A stretch of 64,000 nucleotides of DNA from Rhynchopus euleeides (lineage: Eukaryota > Euglenozoa > Diplonemea > Diplonemida > Diplonemidae): assembly GCA_963210315.1 (NCBI GenBank), contig OY723262.1, forward strand, positions 2,108,001 through 2,172,000, given 5' to 3'. The translations under genes were made by a program, and so were the position numbers. Shown here piece by piece: positions 21,151 to 30,619 of this stretch (position 1 is its first letter; every line of letters starts with the position of its first letter). Under the pieces are notes generated by a model that was not told where the DNA came from, did no database searches, and was given only the letters and a program-made list of their open reading frames with translations.

Positions 21151-23186
21151 ACTTTTTCCACAAGGAAATGTCCGCCCTGTCCGCTACTGTCCACTACCGA
21201 TTTCAAGGATCCTCCGAAATAAAGCAGGCGTTTGTTGCTGGCCCGCGTGGTTCATGTTTTTTTTAAATCCCCGCAGCCGAATGTTTTGCCCGCCCCCCCC
21301 CCCCCTGCTCTGCATTCCTCCCCGGTCTGGCAGTTTTCAGAGGGCTTATGTTGGTGTGCTGTTTGGCACACCTGGGTGGTGGAGTAGGATTTCAGTAGGG
21401 GCTTACACTTGCACACAATTTGAGGACCCAATCCCTTTTGGATGACTATCTCCGACTTCCTTGTGTTGACTTTGCCGAAGTGCGACGCCGTATCATCATA
21501 ATTATGTTTTTTTGTCGAAGAAGTGAATAAATGTTGCGAATGGCTCATCTGTGCTGTTATCAGATCCCAGGTTTGAATCCTCGCATTGATGTGTGAGAGT
21601 CATTTGATTTTTTCCACCCCCATGGCCCTCCTGAAAGGGTTTCCCCTCCAGTGATCCGGCAGGCCGTTCCTGAGGTTCCCAGTGGAAACGAAAGCCAGGA
21701 TATCTTCACTGCAGTGCGCTTCCCGGCACTTTATGTGTGTGAAGGGCCATCAGACCATCGAAAAAATTCGTTCAGCACAAGGAGGTTCAACAACAGCTTC
21801 AACGATGTGCATTTCACTGCCACATCGTCTCGTATGTCAGACGTATAGTCGTCGACACCATCGCTTTCTTGTGCCAAAACCCCCCCCCCCCCCCGAGACG
21901 GCCTTGGTTGGTTGGGTGGCACATAAGACACATTCCCAAAAAAAACTCTCACAGACAGTGTGTCAGCCGGCAGCTCTGTCGGGCTGTGGCTCCGCACAAA
22001 ATCCCAAAAAAAACAAGAATTCTAACAAATTTCACAACAGACAGAAAAAAATAATCGCCCCACCCCCCATCACCTCCACCCCCCCGGATTACTGCATAAC
22101 GAGTGAAGGGAGGTCAACTCTGTGCTGCTTATACTTTTCTACTTCACTGCCCCCACCCCCCGTCCCACTCTCCCCATCTGGCTTATTTTTATCGGCATTC
22201 GTGATCCCTCTCACACACACACACACTCTCTCTCCCCACCCCCTGCCCCCACACTCATCCCTTCTCTTTTGCCAATAGGTCATATTCAAACCACACACAA
22301 AGTGACGCCGCGCCGTCACTTCATCCTGCCATCCGCCCCCCCCCCCCTCTTTTTGCCTTTTATTGGTTTCCCCCACATCTGCTGCGAGACGTGTGGAAGC
22401 GTCAACGCAACGGTCCTCATCCGCCCACCCACCCACCCCCCTTCCAGACCTTTTTCACCCCACACCCACCCCACACCCACCCCACCCCCACCCCCCCTGC
22501 CACAGCGGCAGTGCGAGATCAGCAGAAAGAACATTATATTCCTTCTTCAGCGCTATGATTCGGGGAGGGAGGGGAGGAGGATGTGGTGCGTGCGTGCGTG
22601 CGTGCCGTTTTTCGGTGCGTTGCCTGTATGGGGTGAATGGCCTATATTTTTCGCGTATCCGTCAGGTGGACCACCGGGTGGGGAGAGATCCGGTGTGAGG
22701 CACTTGGGTCCGTCCAGGTGGGCAGGGGGAACCTGGGGGCGGGGGGCCTCAAAACCCGTCTACCAGTGCCGCTTCTAATCTCGTCGGTCTTGTCCCAACC
22801 ACCACCAGCCAGCCCAGAACGCCCTGACGCTGCGACCTCGTCGATTTTTCCGTTTCGCCCATCCGCCCAACTCCGCCAACCCAACCAGCCCTACCCTTTC
22901 TCCCAGTCAGGGCGGTACTCACACGGGCGGCAAAGCGCTGGGGGAGGGGGGGGGGACATCAATAGGGGAGGGGAGGGGAGGGGAGGGGGGGGGGAGGAAG
23001 GGAGGGGAGGAAGGGGGGGGGGGGGTTATGTTGTTTCTAACCCAGACCTGCTGTGCAGAGCCCGGGGGAGGGGGTGGCCAGCCCCTGTCTAACCATTCAC
23101 AACGGCCACCTGCACACATCTATGAAAGGGGGGGGGGGAAGGTCCCGGGGGGGGGGGGGGTGGTGGGGGTGGGGACGCTGCTCCGC
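21151..23186. other. Gene-free spacer and presumed 3' region of the retrotransposon
   Basis: No gene is supported in 21151-22900: C-rich and CA-rich microsatellite sequence (for example 22440-22500). From about 22937 to 23165 the plus strand is almost pure G runs with a few A, T and C. This follows the stop codon of the minus-strand retrotransposon frame, so part of it is probably its 3' UTR. No poly(A) tail or target duplication could be recognised. Confidence 0.45.
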
Positions 23187-26100
23187 CTACTCGCCCCGCT
23201 CCACCTCCGTCTGCAGCTTGCGCATGTAGACGCGCAGGCTGACCCCCGGCTCCCTCGTCTGGTTCCCGGGCTCGGCCTGCGCGCCCCCTTGCAGGATGCG
23301 CGCCTGCAGCCACTCCGCCGCTACGTCACCTGCCACCCTGGGCGAGAGGGGGCAAAGGCCATAGCTGGGGTGGAAGCAGTGCCTCCACGCCTCGACGGTG
23401 CGGGGGATGGCTCCTCCCATCGAGACGCAGGGGGCCATGCCGCGGGCCCGCGCTACCACCCCCTCGGCCCAGACACGGGACGCCGCAAGCTCCTGCAGAG
23501 CGGGGATGTTCGCCGCGGGCGTCTCGTCGTCCCCGTAGGCGTCGATGGCCTGGAGGTCGTCCTCGGGCTCCCACACGTTCGCCGGGTCGTCGTCGAACTC
23601 CATGGGGCCCGCCGCGTCACCCTGACGCAGCTCCTCCAGGCGTCTCGAGGACGCGGCCGTCCGGCTGCGGCGCTGCCCGTCCCGGCGGGCCTGCGCGGCG
23701 TTGCGCATCATCGTCGCAGCAACCCCCTGGATCCCGCCAGCCCCACCGGGGGCTGTTCCGCCAGAGGTGCCAGAGGGGGCTGTGTTGAAGGTGTGGGAGC
23801 CTCCGCCCTGGCGGCGCCGCGCGGCCTGAGCGGGGCCAGACGGCTGGGCGCCTGCCGCCGTGACCGGAGCCGCAGAGGGCACACCAGAGGGGGCTGTGTT
23901 TGAGGTTTGGGAGCCTCCGCCCTGGTGGTTCTCTGTGGCCCCCGACCCCGACGGCGGGCACTCTGCATGTTGGGCCTGCCCCTGCATGGGGGCTGGGGCA
24001 GCCCGGGAGGCACTCTCCGCCGGGGGCACGCTGTGGCCGTGGGTCGCGGAGGGCGCACCAGAGGGGGCTGTGTTTGAGGTTTGGGAGCCTCCGCCCTGGT
24101 GCATCTCCACGTCCTGGCCGGGAGCGACCGGCTCCTCCGCCACTTCCTCCTTCACCCGCGTTGGATGGTGCGCAGCCCCCGACGAGTCGTGCGGGGCACT
24201 CGGCTGCCTGGGCCCCATCGGCGTGTCGTGCATGCGGCTCGGGATGGGCTTCCGCCGGCGGGGGCGCGCCCGGGCGGACTCCAGGACCTCCCGCAGATCC
24301 GGGGTGACCGCGGGTTGCTCCGCAGGGTCTGGAGCGTCGACATCCACCGCCACCCGGTCAATGTAGCCTGGGCACCGCTCACCCCGCACTGCGCATGACG
24401 CGCACACTTTGCGCCAGCATCTGCCACACGCGTGATGCCTCGCGGAGCGGTCGAACGGGCGGCGGCACTTCTCGCACTCCTCCACCTGGCCCGCCGAGCC
24501 CCCCTGACGCACCATCTGCATGGGACTATCACCATCGCACCCCGTGACATCCGCTGCCATCGGCTTCGGGGGAAGACCCGCCAGGTGCTGACGCATGGGC
24601 TCCGGCATAACTAGGGGCACGTAGTGCCCATGTTGCCCCCCCGTCCTCCGCAGACAGTGGGCGTCCACCACTGCACCCGCACCTACTGGGGACAGAAGCA
24701 TCGGCTGGTGGTTGTCGATGAGCACGAGGACGACGCATCTGGTCACGCGCGCAGCCGCCGCCAGGGCGATGAAGTCCGCCCAGGTGCGCACGTCGTCGCT
24801 CCCTGCGCGCATCATCTGCTCGGCCCACTGGTTCGGACCCTCCTCCACCCGCATCCGGAGGTCCGGGTCGCGCATCGCCCTGCGGACTGCCTCTTGGCGC
24901 AGCCACCCGCTGGATTGCTTCACCGATCGGGCACCCAGCGTGGCCAACGCATCAAAAGCACAGTCCCCCACCCGGAACGACCACCCGTCCGGCTCGACCA
25001 GGCCCAGCCGCGCCTGCTGCTGCAGGGACGACAAGCTCAGCCTCCCGTCCGTCTGGCCGCGCCACTCCAGCAATTGGGCCAGGGGGTCAGCCGCCACCCC
25101 ACCCGCCGGCTGCGGGAGGTCCCCCTCCGCGGGGGGAGGCGGCGGGCGTGGGCGGCGGGGAGGGGCAGGTTCGGGTTCAGGGGTCGGCTCCTCGGGGCCC
25201 GCCGCGTCATCCGGGTCACACATGAAATCCTCCGCGTCCATGTGCCCGTCGAAGTGTGGCGCGGGGGCCAGGTCCGTGTCAGGCGCGAAGAAGTAGTCCG
25301 GCTCCACGCCCACCAGCGGATCCGGCAAGACCCGCTCCCGAGTCTGACCAGAGCGCAGGTCCGTGCACAGCGCCCCCCTGCGGAGCGACGACCGCCCCAC
25401 CGCCCGCATCAACGGCACCACTATCCGCGCCGCCCAGGAACGAGTGAGCTCGGCCCTGTCCCCCAGCTTGTGGTCCACCGCGAAGCTGACCAAGTGCCTG
25501 AAGAGCCGCACGGCCTCCGGACCCATCCCGCCCGACTGCTCCAGGGCGAACGCGGAGAAGGCGATCTCAACCTCCTGACACCGCGCCCCGTGCTTGCGAT
25601 GCTTGGATGCTTCAGCCCGCGACGCGGTGTACCCCCGCGCTCTCGCCGCACCCTGCCTCGCAGACTCCGCGCACGTCGACCACACGGTCACGTCGATCGC
25701 CCGGCCCCGCGACTCACCTATGCCGCACGGGAGGAACACGTCAGCCGGCTTGCCCCCGCCCAAGAGGAGGTGGTTGGGCTCCAGCTGGGGGCCGAGTCCC
25801 GCGTCCCGCGCCAGCCCCAGCACCCCGAGCTTCACCGCGTCGTGGCGCTTGATGCGGTCCGCCGATGCCTGGCAGCTGAACACATGGGCGCCCAAGACGT
25901 CCATGGCGTCCCCGCACTCGTGGCACCGCGACCCAGGGGCGAAGACGACGAGGCCCAGGCGCAGGCGAGCCGCCACTTGGTACTCCTCCCTCCCCATCGC
26001 AAACTGTTGTTCTGGCGTCACCGTCACCCACGCCCCTGCGCCTGGGAGGGACGCGGACAACTGACGCCCTTTACTCAGCACGTCAGCCTCCGCCAGTAGG

Positions 26101-29100
26101 GTCTCGTGCTGCCGGCTGATGATCGCCAGGGATAGGTCGCGCTGGCGGAGGGGCTCGCCCGGGCGCTTGTGAGGGTCCACCCAGTCCGCCTCCGCCACCA
26201 GCTCGTTGTGGGCGGTCGCTGCCACGCGCCACGCATCCGCATCCCAACGATATCCGCTGTCCAGCTGCACACATAGGGGGAAGAAGGAGCTAGCCGCCGC
26301 CAAAGCCGCAGCGGTGATGTGGTCCTCCGACCTCCGAATGCCCATACCCCCTAGCCTGACGGGCAGGGCCGCCTGGTCTCGCGCATCGTCAGGGAGGGTC
26401 CCGTCCCTGTCCCCGAGCACAGATGCCAGCACCATCCCGATTTCCTTGTCATACTGGCGAAGGTATTCTCTCCCGGCGTACCCAATTGCGCGCATCTGGA
26501 AGACCAGCTTGCAGAAGCCTTCACAGTGTCGCAGGAGGGTCATGGCCACTTGCGCGTCTTGGAGGTGGTGAAGCTGGCGCAGGTTCGGGATGAACTTCTC
26601 TCTCAGTTTTGTATCCATCACCCGCTCGCAGAATTCCGCATCCCCCACCGGAGCCCCGAGGAACTCGAAGTTGTGGTGGAGGAGGTCCATGCGAGTCGCG
26701 CGCTCCTTTTCCGTCGCGGCTACATCAAGGCCCGCTCCCCGGAGGCCCTCCACCGAGTGCCCATTCAGCGAGATCACTTCGCATTTGCGGCGTGCCACCA
26801 CCAGGCCCAGCTCCGCGCTCCGCCGCTCGAGGATTGCGAACGCGTGGCCGACCGCCCCGGGGGAGCCCATCAGCGTGCCATCGTCCAAGTACCACACGCT
26901 GCCCTCCACCCCCGGCAGCTTGCCTAGGTCCTCGGTCAGCTGGCGGATGGCCAGGGAGAACAGGAGCGGCCCGAGGGGGTCCCCCTGCTGTACCCCCCTC
27001 TGCGATTCGAGCACTTCGCCACGGTATATCAGGGCTGAGGGCGACGCGTAGCACCACTCGACCCACGCCGACAGCTCCGGGAGGTCCCGCCTGACAGCAT
27101 CGATGAACGCCTGCCTGTTAACCATGTTAAAGGCGTTGGCATAGTCGATCTTCAGCAGGACCTTGTCCGCCCCCCTGTTGCGCGCCGCGAAGTCCTTCAC
27201 GACCGCCGTGGCCGCCTCCAGTCCGCCGTCCACCGCCACTCCTACTTGCCTCCCCTTCAGGAGGAGCTTCCCAGCCTGTTCCCTGACGTCTGCGGTGAGG
27301 GTTTTGGCCACCAGGCGGCGGAGGGTCTCCCCAACCGCGATCGGGCGGATCCCCGCATCTGGCTTGGGGAGCGCGACCAGAGACGCGCCCGCGATGTGCC
27401 GGGCCAGCTGCGGGGGGGCCTCGCCTCTGCGCAGGACATTCACCACCGCCGTGAGGGCCGGAAGCACATCCACTCCCTCCACCTGGACGAGCTCCCGGAG
27501 GTGGTCCGCCCTCAGGCCTGAGGGGCCGGCGCCCGTGCCCCTCGGTAACCCCTTCAGCGCTTTAAACACCTCGGCGGGGGTGGCATCCGCGGGCACTACC
27601 CGCGTCGCCGCGGAGATGGCTGGGCTGTCCGCTTCCGGGTGCATTGCTAGGAGCTTCGCTTTCGTGGCAGGGGTGGCAGGCGCCAGGCCGGCGCTCCTGG
27701 TGCGCGCCATCGCCGCCGAATACCGCCCTTGTCTCGCCGCTTGCACCACCGCTTCCTCCGTCTCCTCCCATGTGGGGGCAGCCTCCACCCGTCCCGGGCC
27801 CGGGGCTTCCGTCCGGGCCCGGCGCCAGAGCTCCGACGCGCGTCCTTCCCGCCAGAGGATGATCGCCTCCTCCCGGGCCCGCTTCGCCAGCAGCTGCTTC
27901 TTCTTCCCTCCACGGTAGGTGCGGAAGAGGGTTTTGGGCACCAAGAGGAGGCGGAGCCACGCCGTGGTGCTCGAACTATTCGCTGCGACATCCCACAGGG
28001 CCTGGCTATAGGCTACCGCCGCCGGGCGGAGGATCGCCCCGGGGACCGACAGCGACACCCCCACTCGCTCCGTGTGGATGCTCTCAAGGGGAGGGAGGCG
28101 ACCCGCATCCGCTGCCTCCGCCGCAGAGGGTGCGCGCCTGTTCGGCACCACAGGGGTCGCGCCACGTGGGCGGCACTTCACGCAGGAGTCCAAGGAGGTG
28201 CTCATTACCTTCGAGCACCACATGCACTTCTTCATGCCCAGCAGACGAAGCGCGCTCGGCGGGAACTCCTCACCCTGGTCTGCGTGCGCCTGGGCGTGCT
28301 TGCGGAGCGTCTCCTTGGACGAATACGGCGTATGCCGGTGGAGAGCCGAGCCCGCGCAGGCCGTGAGGGGGCAGAACCAGCGGCGACGCACATCCCCCAG
28401 GCCCGCCCCTTCTGCCTCCTGGGCACCCTCCCCTAGGGCCGCCGGGCAGGCGTCTCGACACGTGGCTGGGCTGAGGTGGGCCGGCGCCGCGCTCTCTCGA
28501 AGGGCCCTGCGTCGGGCAAGGGGCATGGCCACTCCCTCGTAGTGGTTGCCAGAGAGAGCCACCACCCTGACATCTGCGGGGGCTGGCCCCTGCTTCTTAG
28601 GGCGCCGCGGGTCCACACGGATTGCCTGACCCCTGCCCTCCTGCACCACCACCACTGACAAGTCCCACGCTCCCGCCGCCAGGTGCAGCGCGAGGTGGTC
28701 CCCATGCGCCGCACCAGCCAGGCCCGCCCGATACTCCTCGACCCGCCTGGCGTCCCCTAACAAGTGAAGCAGTTGAGGTTTCACCGAGGCGTCCCCTGCA
28801 CGCCGGGACAGCTCGGAGCGCATGCCCACTATGTCGTCGTGGGAGGGGAGGGCGGCCGTGGGCGTGAGTGCCGCGAAGAGGCAGTCCCCTGTCGCCTGAT
28901 TCGGCACCCTGGACCCCCCGAACTGCGACAGGACCTCGTCCACCCCAGTCCAGTCCTCCTCCATCTCCAGGTCCCCACCGCACAGGTCGCGCGGGCCGAG
29001 GAAGAGCGGGGGGCGCTCTGACGTTGCGCACAGGAGGCGGGTCCGTCTCATGGGCTGTACGGAGCGCCACAAGTCCAGGGTCACCGCGTCCCGCATCTCC

Positions 29101-30230
29101 GACTCCCGCAGCCGCGCTGCCGTCACGGCCACCTCCACCCCAGCCCAGACGAGACACGCGAGCGACAGGAACCCCAGCCCCCAGACCCCGCCCGACAGGG
29201 CCCCCGCCGACGCCAGGACCGGCAACACCTCTGCCACTCGCTCCGCCCGACTCACCCGACGCAGCGCGTCCAGCCCGGCGCCGATCCGGTCCTCCGAGCG
29301 GCGGACGGAGGCAGGCAGGAGAACCTCCAGGCGCGGCCTGCGGGCCACCCATCGGGATCGCCTGCGGGCCCTCCACGACCAGCGAGGGAGCCAGCCGCGT
29401 CGGTTGGCCAGGCGGCGCTGCCGTACCATCGCCGAGCCCACCAGCACCCACCCGCCCGTCGCCAGCCCGTATGCGGACGCCGCCACCACTCCTGCCCGTA
29501 GATCGCTCGCAGATAGGACCTCAACCCAGAGCGCGCCGGCGGCGATCACGGCCGCCCCGCCCAGGCCCGCCGCCAGCCCGCACGCCTCCGTGAACCCCGG
29601 GAGCACACCCGCCGCCCTGCCCGACACCCTCAGCCAGCGCACCACCCGGCTCACCCGCCCTAGGGCCCAGGAAATGCCCCGCGCCGCTCTTGATGGGGAC
29701 AGCCCCGCAGCCAGCAGTACGGGCAGGACCCCCAACCCCCACCACCAGGCCCAGGCCGTCTCTCCCTGTAGTGCGACCCACCTAGGCTCCCAGACGAAGA
29801 CGAACCCCCAGCACGCAGCAGCTGACGAGGCCCAGGCGCGTTCCACCCCGCCCGCCACCACCCAGCAGCACCCTCCCACCACCGCTGCTCTCCACGCTTT
29901 CGACTGCCCCCACACACTGTGCATCAGCCTCGTCGCCCGTCTCCGCCCGACTGCCCACCAGCCTCGCGCCCGGCACCGACTCAGGGCAAATACAGCCGGC
30001 CACCAGCTCCAGCCCAGCGTCCCCGCCACCACCACCGCCCACCCAAGAGTCGCCCTTACCCAGCCAACCCCCCAGTACCCGCCCAGGGGGGGGAGCTCGG
30101 GGGAGGGGGGTGGAAAGACATAAGCTGGGAGGGGGGAGCCCGGGACGGGGGGGGGACCACACGACACTCCCTCCCACCATCCCCCACAACGCGGGCAGAG
30201 CCCATCTCGTCCCCCCCTGTCAGCTATCAC
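23187..30230 (-). CDS. Non-LTR retrotransposon polyprotein with two OTU domains, RT, restriction-like endonuclease and FYVE-like finger
   Basis: 2347-codon uninterrupted frame. In order: residues about 55-370 hold five or six hydrophobic segments separated by Arg-rich loops (likely multi-pass membrane region). An OTU-type cysteine protease lies at about 437-575 (GDC with Cys450, GNHY with His563). Next come a C2H2 finger (C620, C625, H645, H649) and a C4 ribbon (C669, C672, C683, C686). The reverse transcriptase spans about 870-1200 (GPSGLR at 902, D1029 in block A, QQGDPLGP at 1081, YLDD at 1114-1117). A CCHC finger follows (C1436, C1439, H1449, C1453), then an endonuclease of restriction-like type (KPAD1497, D1513VTV, K1543). 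A second OTU-like domain has Cys1757 and His1869. A FYVE-like double zinc finger (1919-1953) has RHHACGRC. Three copies of QGGGS(Q/H)T-x-NTAPSG lie at about 2045, 2103 and 2141. Finger-RT-CCHC-endonuclease order fits the R2/CRE/NeSL group, which cuts DNA and primes reverse transcription on it. The frame is intact, so the copy may be recent. Translation of the first 390 codons is less certain; M380 or M394 are alternative starts. Confidence 0.88.
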   Translation of the reverse strand: MIADRGGRDGLCPRCGGWWEGVSCGPPPVPGSPLPAYVFPPPSPELPPLGGYWGVGWVRATLGWAVVVAGTLGWSWWPAVFALSRCRARGWWAVGRRRATRLMHSVWGQSKAWRAAVVGGCCWVVAGGVERAWASSAAACWGFVFVWEPRWVALQGETAWAWWWGLGVLPVLLAAGLSPSRAARGISWALGRVSRVVRWLRVSGRAAGVLPGFTEACGLAAGLGGAAVIAAGALWVEVLSASDLRAGVVAASAYGLATGGWVLVGSAMVRQRRLANRRGWLPRWSWRARRRSRWVARRPRLEVLLPASVRRSEDRIGAGLDALRRVSRAERVAEVLPVLASAGALSGGVWGLGFLSLACLVWAGVEVAVTAARLRESEMRDAVTLDLWRSVQPMRRTRLLCATSERPPLFLGPRDLCGGDLEMEEDWTGVDEVLSQFGGSRVPNQATGDCLFAALTPTAALPSHDDIVGMRSELSRRAGDASVKPQLLHLLGDARRVEEYRAGLAGAAHGDHLALHLAAGAWDLSVVVVQEGRGQAIRVDPRRPKKQGPAPADVRVVALSGNHYEGVAMPLARRRALRESAAPAHLSPATCRDACPAALGEGAQEAEGAGLGDVRRRWFCPLTACAGSALHRHTPYSSKETLRKHAQAHADQGEEFPPSALRLLGMKKCMWCSKVMSTSLDSCVKCRPRGATPVVPNRRAPSAAEAADAGRLPPLESIHTERVGVSLSVPGAILRPAAVAYSQALWDVAANSSSTTAWLRLLLVPKTLFRTYRGGKKKQLLAKRAREEAIILWREGRASELWRRARTEAPGPGRVEAAPTWEETEEAVVQAARQGRYSAAMARTRSAGLAPATPATKAKLLAMHPEADSPAISAATRVVPADATPAEVFKALKGLPRGTGAGPSGLRADHLRELVQVEGVDVLPALTAVVNVLRRGEAPPQLARHIAGASLVALPKPDAGIRPIAVGETLRRLVAKTLTADVREQAGKLLLKGRQVGVAVDGGLEAATAVVKDFAARNRGADKVLLKIDYANAFNMVNRQAFIDAVRRDLPELSAWVEWCYASPSALIYRGEVLESQRGVQQGDPLGPLLFSLAIRQLTEDLGKLPGVEGSVWYLDDGTLMGSPGAVGHAFAILERRSAELGLVVARRKCEVISLNGHSVEGLRGAGLDVAATEKERATRMDLLHHNFEFLGAPVGDAEFCERVMDTKLREKFIPNLRQLHHLQDAQVAMTLLRHCEGFCKLVFQMRAIGYAGREYLRQYDKEIGMVLASVLGDRDGTLPDDARDQAALPVRLGGMGIRRSEDHITAAALAAASSFFPLCVQLDSGYRWDADAWRVAATAHNELVAEADWVDPHKRPGEPLRQRDLSLAIISRQHETLLAEADVLSKGRQLSASLPGAGAWVTVTPEQQFAMGREEYQVAARLRLGLVVFAPGSRCHECGDAMDVLGAHVFSCQASADRIKRHDAVKLGVLGLARDAGLGPQLEPNHLLLGGGKPADVFLPCGIGESRGRAIDVTVWSTCAESARQGAARARGYTASRAEASKHRKHGARCQEVEIAFSAFALEQSGGMGPEAVRLFRHLVSFAVDHKLGDRAELTRSWAARIVVPLMRAVGRSSLRRGALCTDLRSGQTRERVLPDPLVGVEPDYFFAPDTDLAPAPHFDGHMDAEDFMCDPDDAAGPEEPTPEPEPAPPRRPRPPPPPAEGDLPQPAGGVAADPLAQLLEWRGQTDGRLSLSSLQQQARLGLVEPDGWSFRVGDCAFDALATLGARSVKQSSGWLRQEAVRRAMRDPDLRMRVEEGPNQWAEQMMRAGSDDVRTWADFIALAAAARVTRCVVLVLIDNHQPMLLSPVGAGAVVDAHCLRRTGGQHGHYVPLVMPEPMRQHLAGLPPKPMAADVTGCDGDSPMQMVRQGGSAGQVEECEKCRRPFDRSARHHACGRCWRKVCASCAVRGERCPGYIDRVAVDVDAPDPAEQPAVTPDLREVLESARARPRRRKPIPSRMHDTPMGPRQPSAPHDSSGAAHHPTRVKEEVAEEPVAPGQDVEMHQGGGSQTSNTAPSGAPSATHGHSVPPAESASRAAPAPMQGQAQHAECPPSGSGATENHQGGGSQTSNTAPSGVPSAAPVTAAGAQPSGPAQAARRRQGGGSHTFNTAPSGTSGGTAPGGAGGIQGVAATMMRNAAQARRDGQRRSRTAASSRRLEELRQGDAAGPMEFDDDPANVWEPEDDLQAIDAYGDDETPAANIPALQELAASRVWAEGVVARARGMAPCVSMGGAIPRTVEAWRHCFHPSYGLCPLSPRVAGDVAAEWLQARILQGGAQAEPGNQTREPGVSLRVYMRKLQTEVERGE

Positions 30231-30342
30231 GCAGGGGGCGCCGTACTTGGCCCCGCGGGGGCGGCTAAGCGGCTTCCGCCGCTCCAGAGGCCCTGCGGGC
30301 GTGGTCTCTGCAGCGGTGACCGCCGCTGCCTGCTCGGGGGGG

Positions 30343-30619
30343 GGCCGCGGCCCTTCCGCAGCCGTCGGGGAGTGTTTTTTCCCTCTTTTTGGCCGCTGTT
30401 CCTGGGTTCATCCCACCTCTTGATTTGTTTTCCGCGCCGTCTGCTGTGTGGTGGGGGAGTGGGGTGCGGGGGGGTGGGGAGTGGGCCGCGGCCCTTCCGC
30501 AGCCGTCGGGGAGTATTTTTCCCTCTTTTTGGCCGCTGTTCCTGGGTTCATCCCACCTCTTGATTTGTTTTCCGCGCCGTCTGCTGTGTGGTGGGGGAGT
30601 GGGGTGCGGGGGGGTGGGC
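30343..30619. repeat. Tandem duplication, 141-bp period, in 5' region of the retrotransposon
   Basis: Two near-perfect copies begin GGCCGCGGCCCTTCCGCAGC at 30343 and 30484. Each contains TTTTCCCTCTTTTTGGCCGC and ends in GTGGGGTGCGGGGGGGTGGG. It lies 113 bp upstream of the polyprotein start. Tandem 5' UTR monomers with promoter activity are known from several non-LTR retrotransposons, which makes that role likely but unproven. Confidence 0.75.

Noticed and set aside
21555..21600. tRNA-like GGTTTGAATCC box
   Set aside because: No matching acceptor, D-arm or anticodon stem could be built around it.
24624..26099. Plus-strand 491-codon frame
   Set aside because: It is antisense to the retrotransposon polyprotein, Arg/Pro/His-rich and without domains. 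A shadow of a GC-rich gene.
29050..30123. Plus-strand 357-codon frame
   Set aside because: Antisense readout of the retrotransposon N-terminal region. Ser/Thr/Arg/Pro low complexity. Kept in mind only as the rival to the membrane-segment frame.
23187..30230. Bacterial contamination or a phage gene
   Set aside because: The RT-CCHC-restriction-like endonuclease order with C2H2 finger is a eukaryotic non-LTR retrotransposon plan, and the flanking repeats match the rest of the window.
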